Assembly (NCBI RefSeq): GCF_001598915.1
Contig: NZ_BDAP01000001.1
Location: 496,001 to 560,000, forward strand
DNA length: 64,000 nt
Direction of reading: 5' to 3'
From: Williamsia muralis NBRC 105860
GTDB lineage: Bacteria > Actinomycetota > Actinomycetes > Mycobacteriales > Mycobacteriaceae
This document shows, one piece after another, positions 57,423 to 64,000 of this stretch (position 1 is the first letter of the stretch; each line of letters begins with the position of its first letter). Under the pieces are notes generated by a model. The model worked only from the letters and a program-made list of their open reading frames with translations, was not told where the DNA came from and did no database searches. The position numbers and the translations under genes were made by a program.

Positions 57423-58448
57423 ATGGGTCACGGCTGGATTCTCATCGAGTGCATGGGCAATGGAGAGCCCACTCTCGTGTTCGACAGGGTGAGGCCACGG
57501 CGCTATTCGTCGATCCGCCGGCGCGACAATCTGCGGAGTCCCCAGGTGACCGCGGCACTGCTCACGATCGTCGGCGACGTGACCGGCTCGCGGAGCACCG
57601 TTCGCCGAGTGCTCTCCGCCGACAAGAACGAATCGCTGATGATGGTCGGGCACCCCGTCGAAGGACCCGGAGGCAGTGTCTACGGCGTCCAGGTGTGGGT
57701 GGGCCTCGAGCGCGAGCTGCCGCCACCCCGCCGGCTGGTCGGAGCGTTTCTCTGGGATCCGGCAACACAGCTGACCCATCATGGGCCGACCATCGAGACC
57801 GAGATCCTCGGGATCACCGATCCGCAGACGACGCGGGTGAGCCCCGAGGTGTTCAAGTACTTCGAGGCGTTCCCCCGTGAGGGCGAACTCGGCACGTATG
57901 TGGCCGACATCATGGCGGGGAACATCACGGACGGCGAAGCATTCGACAGCGACATCACCATCCGCCGGGACGATGGGGATCTGGCCCAGGTGTACATGAC
58001 CATGCGCGCGGTCAAGAACCGCGACGACACCTGGGGGTTGCGGGGAATCGTCCACGACATCACCGACGTGCGCGAACCCAGCTCGGCCGCAGCCTACAAC
58101 CGCCGGACGGCCCGGGTGGTCGCGCGGCTGGTGGACGGGGAGTGGGGCATCGGGCATGTCGACTTCGCGACGGGCATCGTCACCGAATGGCTGACTGAGC
58201 CGCCTGCCCCGCTGGATCGATGGGCCACGCAGAACGCAGAGTTCCATCCCGACGACATGTCCACTGTCATGGAAGCCCAGATCGCGGTGGCGACCGAACG
58301 TATACCTCGGGCCGAATACGTGGTCAGAGTGCGGTTTTCGGACGGGCCATGGCACGGCGCACGCATCACCCTCACTGCCGCGACCGCGGGGTCGAACGGA
58401 CATGGGCTGATGCGAGTGGAGTCCGCGGGTCGAGAAGGCAGGTTGTGA
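57423..58448 (+). CDS. PAS/GAF-like sensory protein, actinobacterial
   Basis: The 341-residue protein starts at ATG 57423 with GGGG 5 bases upstream. The N-terminal part has an unrecognised alpha/beta domain (WILIECMGNGEPTLVFDRVR), then a PAS-like region: GSVYGVQVWVGLERELPPPR, GAFLWDPATQLTHHGPTIET, and DGDLAQVYMTMRAVKNRDDT with LRGIVHDITDVREP, the PAC-type end. A second, similar fold follows. No kinase, HTH or cyclase output is attached, so it is a stand-alone sensor or adaptor; proteins of this sort are annotated as DUF5593/PAS in mycobacteria and Gordonia. Ligand unknown. Confidence 0.7.
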   Translation: MGHGWILIECMGNGEPTLVFDRVRPRRYSSIRRRDNLRSPQVTAALLTIVGDVTGSRSTVRRVLSADKNESLMMVGHPVEGPGGSVYGVQVWVGLERELPPPRRLVGAFLWDPATQLTHHGPTIETEILGITDPQTTRVSPEVFKYFEAFPREGELGTYVADIMAGNITDGEAFDSDITIRRDDGDLAQVYMTMRAVKNRDDTWGLRGIVHDITDVREPSSAAAYNRRTARVVARLVDGEWGIGHVDFATGIVTEWLTEPPAPLDRWATQNAEFHPDDMSTVMEAQIAVATERIPRAEYVVRVRFSDGPWHGARITLTAATAGSNGHGLMRVESAGREGRL

Positions 58449-58477
58449 AGGCGAATCCCTGCCGGGTTTGTGTACAA

Positions 58478-58501
58478 ACGCAGGTGTTGCAACACCTGCG
58501 T
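58478..58501. terminator. Perfect 24-base palindrome between converging genes
   Basis: Two 12-base arms (ACGCAGGTGTTG and its complement CAACACCTGCGT) meet without a spacer. A second inverted repeat, GTTTG-TGTA-CAAAC, lies beside it at 58466-58479. The position between the ends of the PAS-like gene and nuoN suggests a bidirectional terminator; without T-runs a protein-binding site is the alternative. Confidence 0.5.
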
Positions 58502-58540
58502 ATGCACGGAAAGCCTGCACCTCGTGGGCTCGGCCCGGGC

Positions 58541-60154
58541 TCAACTCAGAAAGACCGCTGCCTGATCCACGAGGTCGAGGAGCGGTTGAGGAACGATGCC
58601 GAGGGCGATGGTCGCGACAGCGCCGAGACCGATGACAAAGGTGGTCGCCGTGTTCGGTACGACTACGGTGGGGGCGTTGTCGACAGGTGGCTCGGAGAAG
58701 AACATCAGCACGATGACCCGGACGTAGAACACCACGGCGATTGCGCTGCTCAGCACGCCGACGATCACCAGCGGAACGGCGCCGCCGGACGCAGCCGCCT
58801 GAAACACCGCGAACTTGCTGAGGAAGCCACTCGTCAGAGGGATGCCGGCGAACGCGAGTAGGAACAACGCGAAAGTCCCGGCCACCAACGGAGACTGTCG
58901 CCCCAGACCCGCCCACCGCGACATCTCGCCGACCTCGCCTGCCCGGTCCCGCACCAGGGTCACCACGGCAAATGCGCCGACGGTACTGAAGCCGTAGGCG
59001 ACGAGGTAGAACATCGTGGACGACAGTCCGGCACGGTTGATGGCGACAACACCGGTCAGGATGAAACCGGCGTGCGCCACAGAGGAATACGCGAGCATGC
59101 GCTTCATGTCGGTCTGGGTGATCGCAACGACGGAGGCGACGACCATCGTCAGGATCGCAACCGCCCACAACACCGGACGCCACTCGTCTTTCAAACCGGG
59201 CAGGGCCACGTAGAACAATCTCAACATCGCACCGAACGCCGCGACCTTGGTGGCTGCGGCCATGAAGGCGGTGATGGGCGTCGGCGCGCCCTGGTAGACG
59301 TCCGGGACCCAGTAGTGAAACGGCACCGCACCGATCTTGAACAGCAAGCCGATCGAGACCAGGCCCGCCCCGATCAAAGCGAACGTCCTGTCACCGGCCT
59401 CGGCGTCGATGGCTGCGGCGATCTCCGGGAAGTCGACCGACCCGGCGTAACCGTAGAGGAACGCCGCCCCGAAGAGGAAAAACGCCGATGAAAAGGCGCC
59501 CAGCAGAAAGTATTTCAACGCCGCTTCCTGCGAGAGCAGCCGGCGACGACGCGCAAGACCGCACATCAGATACAACGGCAGCGACAGTACTTCGAGCGCC
59601 ACGAACATGGTCAGCAGGTCGTCGGCCGCGGGGAACAACAGCATGCCGCCGACCGCGAACAGCATGAGGGGGAACACTTCCGTCTGCGCGAGTCCGGCAG
59701 TGGTCGCTCGTCGTTCCGGCTCGCTGCCCGGCACGGTGGACGCAGCAGATGTGAACGCGTCCAGCGACTTCACCCGGCCACCGGCTGCCGCGCCCACCCC
59801 GGCGCCGACGGTCACGCCCGCCATGGTCCGCTGGGCGATGAGGGGGATGGACAACGCCGACACCACCAAAATCGTGCCTTGCATGAACAGTGCCGGGCCG
59901 TCGACCGCCACGGCGCCGACCGCCACCGATTCGCGTGTACCGGCCAGTGCCACAACAGCTGTGAATGCTGCCACCAGGCCACCGACGCTCAGGAGAAGCT
60001 GCAACGCGTACCGGAATCGATCGGGTGCAAACGCCTCGACCAGTACCGCGGCCACCGCCGCCGCGAACACGATCAACATCGGTGAGAGTTGTGCGTATTC
60101 GATCGACGGCGCAGGCAGCACGTCCTGGGCAGTATCCAACGCCCAACCGTTCAT
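58541..60154 (-). CDS. nuoN: NADH-quinone oxidoreductase subunit N
   Basis: This 537-residue antiporter-like subunit of complex I has about 14 helices. The key residues of the proton channel are visible: Glu in FVALEVLSLPLYLMCGLARR, Lys in LFKIGAVPFHYWVPDVYQGA and Lys in ITQTDMKRMLAYSSVAHAGF. An actinobacterial insert of about 60 residues (GAAAGGRVKSLDAFTSAAST) separates early helices. It is the last gene of the nuo operon; its ATG overlaps the nuoM stop. Confidence 0.96.
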   Translation of the reverse strand: MNGWALDTAQDVLPAPSIEYAQLSPMLIVFAAAVAAVLVEAFAPDRFRYALQLLLSVGGLVAAFTAVVALAGTRESVAVGAVAVDGPALFMQGTILVVSALSIPLIAQRTMAGVTVGAGVGAAAGGRVKSLDAFTSAASTVPGSEPERRATTAGLAQTEVFPLMLFAVGGMLLFPAADDLLTMFVALEVLSLPLYLMCGLARRRRLLSQEAALKYFLLGAFSSAFFLFGAAFLYGYAGSVDFPEIAAAIDAEAGDRTFALIGAGLVSIGLLFKIGAVPFHYWVPDVYQGAPTPITAFMAAATKVAAFGAMLRLFYVALPGLKDEWRPVLWAVAILTMVVASVVAITQTDMKRMLAYSSVAHAGFILTGVVAINRAGLSSTMFYLVAYGFSTVGAFAVVTLVRDRAGEVGEMSRWAGLGRQSPLVAGTFALFLLAFAGIPLTSGFLSKFAVFQAAASGGAVPLVIVGVLSSAIAVVFYVRVIVLMFFSEPPVDNAPTVVVPNTATTFVIGLGAVATIALGIVPQPLLDLVDQAAVFLS

Positions 60155-61722
60155 CGGTCACCTCCATCGGGCTCGGCAACAGCCGGTGCGGGGTCACGCT
60201 CGTCGATGACGGTGAGGGTGTGGCCCACGGCTGGATCGATGACGTCGAGCACCGGTGCGGGATAGATGCCCAGCGCCAGCAGCAGCGCCAGGAGGGGTGC
60301 CACCACCAGCATTTCGCGGCCGTGCAGATCGGTGAGGCGCTCGGTGCCCTTGTTCACGGGGCCGGTCATCACCCGCTGGTACATCCACAGCACGTATATT
60401 GCGGCGAGCACCAGAGCCACCGAGGCGCAGACGGCCGCCACCGGGTAGCGGGTGAAAGTGCCGATCAAGACCAGGAACTCGCTGACAAACGGACCCAGCC
60501 CGGGAAGCGACAGAGTCGCCAGTCCCGCCACCAGGAAAGTGCCGGCCAGCAGTGGTGCGACTTTCTGAACCCCGCCGAAATCGGCGATGGCCCGTGATCC
60601 GCGCCGCGACACCAGGAACCCGGCAATCAACATCAGTGCCGCGGTGGCGATGCCGTGATTCACCATGTAGAGCGTGGAACCGGACTGTCCCTGACTGGTG
60701 AGTGCGAAGATGCCCAGGATGATGAAGCCGAAGTGGGAGATCGACGTGTAGGCGATCAGTCGCATCAGATCGGTCTGGCCTATCGCGAGGATGGCGCCGT
60801 AGATGATGCCGATGACCGCCAGTGTGACGATCAACGGGGTGAAATACCTTGTCGCATCGGGGAACAACTGCACGCAGTACCGGAGCATCGCGAAGGTGCC
60901 GACCTTGTCCACCACGGCCATCATCAGCACCGCGCCGGCGGGGGTGGCCTGTACTGCCGCATCGGGGAGCCATGTGTGCAGCGGCCACAGCGGTGCCTTC
61001 ACCGCAAAGGCGAACATGAAGCCCAGGAACAGAGCTTTGCCGACAGTCGGGTCGATGTCCAGCGAGCCGGAGGAGACGGCCGAAACGATCTCGCGGAAGT
61101 CGAACGTGCCGCCGCCCTGGTCGGCGGTCACCACGTACAGGCCGATCACCGCGGCCAGCATGACCAGGCCCCCGGCGAGGTTGTACAGCAAGAACTTCAC
61201 CGCCGCGCGCGACCGCTGGCCCGGGGCCTGTTCTGCCGCACCGAAACCGGCGATGAGGAAGTACATCGGGATCAGCATGGCTTCGAAGAAGATGTAGAAG
61301 AGGAAGATGTCGAGCGCGGTGAACGACACCATGACCATGGCCTCGACCAGCAACATCAGTGCCACGTAGCGATGGGTCGCACGCCGTCGGTCGGCGTCGG
61401 CGTCGTTCCACCCGGCCAGGAGCAGGAGGGGGAGCAACACGGCGGTCAACACCACAAGCGCCAGCGCGATGCCGTCGATACCGAGCTCGTAGCGGGTCCC
61501 GAAAGCGGGTATCCACGAGCGTGATTCCACGAACTGGTATTGATCGCCACCGGGATCGAAGCGGACCGCCAGCACAATGGCGAGGGCGAGCACCCCTACA
61601 GACGTTGCCAGCGCTGCCCATTTGGCGACCACTCGTAGTCGAGGAGGCAGCATCAAGATGACAACCGCACCGATCGCCGGTACCACCCACAACAGTGTCA
61701 GCCAGGGGATTGCGTTCACCAC
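60151..61722 (-). CDS. nuoM: NADH-quinone oxidoreductase subunit M
   Basis: The 523-residue complex I subunit has the channel Glu in [20 protein letters not shown], Lys in [20 protein letters not shown] and [20 protein letters not shown]. In the last motif the usual Lys of helix 10 reads Leu-Met-Arg, conserved as in many NuoM. It overlaps nuoL by 7 bases and nuoN by 4. It pumps protons in the membrane arm during NADH oxidation. Confidence 0.96.
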   Translation of the reverse strand: MVNAIPWLTLLWVVPAIGAVVILMLPPRLRVVAKWAALATSVGVLALAIVLAVRFDPGGDQYQFVESRSWIPAFGTRYELGIDGIALALVVLTAVLLPLLLLAGWNDADADRRRATHRYVALMLLVEAMVMVSFTALDIFLFYIFFEAMLIPMYFLIAGFGAAEQAPGQRSRAAVKFLLYNLAGGLVMLAAVIGLYVVTADQGGGTFDFREIVSAVSSGSLDIDPTVGKALFLGFMFAFAVKAPLWPLHTWLPDAAVQATPAGAVLMMAVVDKVGTFAMLRYCVQLFPDATRYFTPLIVTLAVIGIIYGAILAIGQTDLMRLIAYTSISHFGFIILGIFALTSQGQSGSTLYMVNHGIATAALMLIAGFLVSRRGSRAIADFGGVQKVAPLLAGTFLVAGLATLSLPGLGPFVSEFLVLIGTFTRYPVAAVCASVALVLAAIYVLWMYQRVMTGPVNKGTERLTDLHGREMLVVAPLLALLLALGIYPAPVLDVIDPAVGHTLTVIDERDPAPAVAEPDGGDR

Positions 61723-63611
61723 ACCCTCACCAACATCATCATCGCGACCAACAGGGCGCCTCCGGCGAACATCGACAACGCGTACGAGCGGACGTATCCG
61801 GTCTGCACTTTGCGGAACAGCGTGGATGTGGCGCCGACGGCGCCGGCGAGTCCGTTCACCAGGCCGTCAACGCCTTTCGAATCCGCCGACCCCAGTGCTC
61901 CGGTCAGCTTCTGGCCAGGTCGCATGAACGCCGCCTCGTTGAATGCGTCGCCGTAGAGGTCGCGGCGGGCTGCGACGGTGAGCGCGCGTCCCTTCGGTGC
62001 GACAACGGGGATGTCGCGTCGGGCGTACTGCCGCCAGGCCACGGCGACGCCGGCCAGCACCACCGCGAGTGTGCCGGCGGTGATCACCCAGATGGGAACG
62101 GGCAGCTCGTCGTGGTGCTCACCGACCACCGGTTCGAGCCAGTGCTGCAGTGAACCACCGAATGCCAAGAACCCACCGGCAAAAACGGATCCGAGGGCCA
62201 GCAGGACCATCGGTCCGGTCATCAAGGCAGGCGACTCGTGTGGGTGCGCGGTCACCCCGTGGGTGTCAGCCGGCCAGCGCTTCGTGCCGAAGAAGGTCAT
62301 CAGCATCACGCGTGTCATGTAGAACGCGGTGATACCGGCACCGAGCACGGTGACGATGCCCAGGATCACGCCTTTCACACCACCTGCTGCCCAGGCTGTT
62401 TCGATGATCTTGTCCTTGGAGAAGAAGCCTGCGAACGGCGGGATCCCGATGATGGCCAGATAGCCGAACCCAAAGGTGACGAAGGTGATCGGCATCAGCG
62501 CACGCAAGCCGCCGAAACGGCGCATGTCGGTCTCGTCGTTCATTGCATGCATCACCGACCCGGCGCCGAGGAACAGACCGGCCTTGAAGAAGCCGTGTGT
62601 GATGAGATGCATGATGGCGAAGGCATATCCGGCCGGCCCCAGTCCGGCGGCGAGCACCATGTAACCGATCTGGCTCATGGTGGAGGCGGCGAGGGCCTTC
62701 TTGATGTCGTCCTTGGCGCAGCCGATGATCGCGCCGAACAAGAGCGTGACCGCGCCGACGACCACCACCGCGAGTTGCGCTCCGGGCGCCAGGTCGAAGA
62801 TCGGGCCCGACCGGGTGATGAGGTAGACGCCTGCGGTCACCATGGTCGCGGCGTGGATGAGCGCGGACACCGGCGTGGGGCCCTCCATGGCATCCCCGAG
62901 CCAGGATTGCAGCGGCACCTGCGCCGATTTGCCACACGCGGCGAGCAGCAACATCAGGCCTAGGAAGGTCAGTACTGTCTCACCGGCCTCGTCGGCTCCG
63001 GCGAACACCTCGGCGAAGCCCACCGACCCGAACGTCGCGAACATGATCATCATCCCGATGGCAAGACCCATGTCGCCGACGCGGTTGACCACAAAAGCCT
63101 TCTTCGCGGCTGCGGCCGCCGACGGACGCTGATGCCAGAATCCGATCAGCAGATAGGAGGCGAGTCCGACGCCCTCCCAGCCGAGGTAGAGACCGAGGTA
63201 GTTGTCGGCGAGGACCAGCAGAAGCATGGCTGCCAGAAAGAGGTTGAGGTAGGCGAAGAACCGCCGGCGATCAGGGTCATCGGCCATGTAGCTGATCGAA
63301 TAGACGTGGATGAGCGAGCCCACACCGGTGATCAGCAGGACAAAACACATCGACAACTGGTCGAGTTGCAGACCGAAGTCCACACGCAGCTCACCGACGG
63401 GCACCCACGTGAAGAGGTCCTCGTGGACGGCGCGTTCGTCGCCGCGGCGTCCGAGCATGTCGGTGAACAGCACCAACCCGTAGACGAAAGAGGCGATCGC
63501 CATGAGGGAGCCGAGCAGATGACCCCACGGGTCGGTGCGCCTGCCTGCGAGCAGCAACACGATCGACCCGACGAGCGGGAGCGCCGGCAGGATCCAGATG
63601 GTTGTGTTCAT
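61716..63611 (-). CDS. nuoL: NADH-quinone oxidoreductase subunit L
   Basis: The 631-residue protein is normal for NuoL. The Glu of helix 5 is in [20 protein letters not shown], Lys in [20 protein letters not shown], and Lys/His in [20 protein letters not shown]. The long C-terminal lateral helix that couples the antiporter units is represented by the last 130 residues ([20 protein letters not shown] to the terminal helix). It lies 7 bases downstream of nuoK. Confidence 0.97.
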   Translation of the reverse strand: MNTTIWILPALPLVGSIVLLLAGRRTDPWGHLLGSLMAIASFVYGLVLFTDMLGRRGDERAVHEDLFTWVPVGELRVDFGLQLDQLSMCFVLLITGVGSLIHVYSISYMADDPDRRRFFAYLNLFLAAMLLLVLADNYLGLYLGWEGVGLASYLLIGFWHQRPSAAAAAKKAFVVNRVGDMGLAIGMMIMFATFGSVGFAEVFAGADEAGETVLTFLGLMLLLAACGKSAQVPLQSWLGDAMEGPTPVSALIHAATMVTAGVYLITRSGPIFDLAPGAQLAVVVVGAVTLLFGAIIGCAKDDIKKALAASTMSQIGYMVLAAGLGPAGYAFAIMHLITHGFFKAGLFLGAGSVMHAMNDETDMRRFGGLRALMPITFVTFGFGYLAIIGIPPFAGFFSKDKIIETAWAAGGVKGVILGIVTVLGAGITAFYMTRVMLMTFFGTKRWPADTHGVTAHPHESPALMTGPMVLLALGSVFAGGFLAFGGSLQHWLEPVVGEHHDELPVPIWVITAGTLAVVLAGVAVAWRQYARRDIPVVAPKGRALTVAARRDLYGDAFNEAAFMRPGQKLTGALGSADSKGVDGLVNGLAGAVGATSTLFRKVQTGYVRSYALSMFAGGALLVAMMMLVRVW

Positions 63612-63618
63612 CCGTGTC

Positions 63619-63918
63619 TCATAGCTTCAGCAGGTCGGCATCGTCGACCGAGGCCGAGTGGCGGGTCCGGAAAATGGTCATGATGATCGCCAGTCCGACA
63701 ACAACTTCGGTGGCCGCGACGACCATGGTGAAGAAGGCGATGACCTGACCGTCCAGGTTGCCGTGCATCCGGGCGAAGGTGACGAAGGCCAGGTTGCAGG
63801 CGTTGAGCATCAGTTCCACGCACATGAACACGACCACGGCATTGCGGCGGATCAGTACGCCGGATGCCCCGATCGTGAACAGCAGAGCCGAGACGTACAG
63901 GTAGTTCTCGGGATTCAT
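63619..63918 (-). CDS. nuoK: NADH-quinone oxidoreductase subunit K
   Basis: The 99-residue protein has three helices and the essential membrane Glu residues in [20 protein letters not shown] (Glu35) and [20 protein letters not shown] (about 71). It forms part of the E-channel/hydrophilic axis of complex I. The ATG overlaps the nuoJ stop (ATGA). Confidence 0.97.
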   Translation of the reverse strand: MNPENYLYVSALLFTIGASGVLIRRNAVVVFMCVELMLNACNLAFVTFARMHGNLDGQVIAFFTMVVAATEVVVGLAIIMTIFRTRHSASVDDADLLKL

Positions 63919-64000
63919 GACCGCCGCCGCCCACCGGCGCGATCCGACTTGGCCGACCCGAGGTTGGGGCCCGCCGGATCCCGGGGCTCGAGAACATCAC
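63915..64000 (-). CDS. nuoJ: NADH-quinone oxidoreductase subunit J, C-terminal end
   Basis: Only the last 27 codons are in the window; the rest lies beyond the right edge. They read [20 protein letters not shown] and GGRRRS before TGA. The frame ends in ATGA overlap with nuoK, where nuoJ is always found. Identification rests on position and operon order. Confidence 0.75.
   Translation of the reverse strand, partial: DVLEPRDPAGPNLGSAKSDRAGGRRRS

Noticed and set aside
57237-59183. 648-residue minus-strand frame across the terminator, the PAS-like gene and nuoN
   Set aside because: Arg/His-rich shadow of high-GC coding DNA; it crosses the tRNA terminator and two real genes.
60194-61690. 498-residue minus-strand frame within nuoM
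   Set aside because: It is the alternative-frame shadow of nuoM; nuoM carries all conserved channel residues.

Overview
The window is high-GC DNA from an actinomycete of the mycolic-acid group (Mycobacteriales). Gordonia or a close relative such as Rhodococcus or Williamsia seems likely. This rests on gene content, not on a marker gene: an MmpS-like protein, an EspR-like HTH protein, a CmtR-type metal sensor, a KstR2-like operator in front of steroid-type acyl-CoA dehydrogenases, an L,D-transpeptidase lipoprotein, an Asp23/AmaP/DUF6286 cluster and a 14-subunit-type nuo operon. I saw no phage, insertion sequence, CRISPR array or rRNA.

Region by region. 1-11.8 kb: a truncated amino-acid permease, a berberine-bridge-type flavoprotein, an acyl-CoA dehydrogenase, a Tat-exported amine-oxidase-like flavoprotein, a TetR gene overlapping an MpaB/Lcp-like oxygenase, a divergent RidA/HxlR pair, an L,D-transpeptidase, and a CmtR-like sensor coupled to a cation efflux protein. 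11.9-18.6 kb: an envelope-stress island. An ECF sigma factor coupled to an Asp23-like protein faces a tightly overlapping run of Asp23, DUF2273, DUF6286, AmaP-like and CsbD genes, followed by a small membrane protein and a GAF-ANTAR regulator. 18.6-24.2 kb: a minus-strand aromatic-degradation operon (extradiol dioxygenase, FAH-type hydrolase, aromatic hydroxylase, P450, TetR). 24.4-28.6 kb: an enoyl-CoA hydratase and three acyl-CoA dehydrogenases behind a match to the KstR2 site, resembling fadE31-33 of steroid C/D-ring catabolism. 28.7-29.3 kb: tatA and two tiny overlapping genes behind a perfect palindrome.

29.7-32.9 kb: a TIMP/NTR-like membrane-anchored protein, a SnoaL-like gene and a divergent MerR gene with two identical operators, a zinc-ribbon protein, and an alpha/beta-hydrolase that has lost catalytic residues. 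32.9-39.2 kb: a cyanuric-acid-type operon (GntR, NCS2 permease, ring-opening amidohydrolase, biuret hydrolase, an extra alpha/beta-hydrolase, allophanate hydrolase), in which s-triazine ring nitrogen would be imported and released stepwise as ammonia. 39.2-50.4 kb: mixed single genes, including an AraC regulator, a secreted intradiol-dioxygenase-like lipoprotein, a TupA-like ATP-grasp protein, an SQR-like flavoprotein, glutamate decarboxylase, and an MmpS-like protein followed by two methyltransferases. 50.4-54.0 kb: a four-gene glycine-betaine-type ABC transporter. 54-58.5 kb: a glycolipid-binding-family protein, prephenate dehydrogenase, tadA and its partner, a second CsbD gene with a stress-sigma-like promoter, tRNA-Ser(CGA) with a strong terminator, and a PAS-like protein. 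58.5-64 kb: the distal end of the nuo operon (nuoJ partial, K, L, M, N).

Gene families are assigned from motifs read in the translated sequence and from memory of the families. No database search was run. Regulatory sites are pattern matches and remain inference unless stated otherwise.
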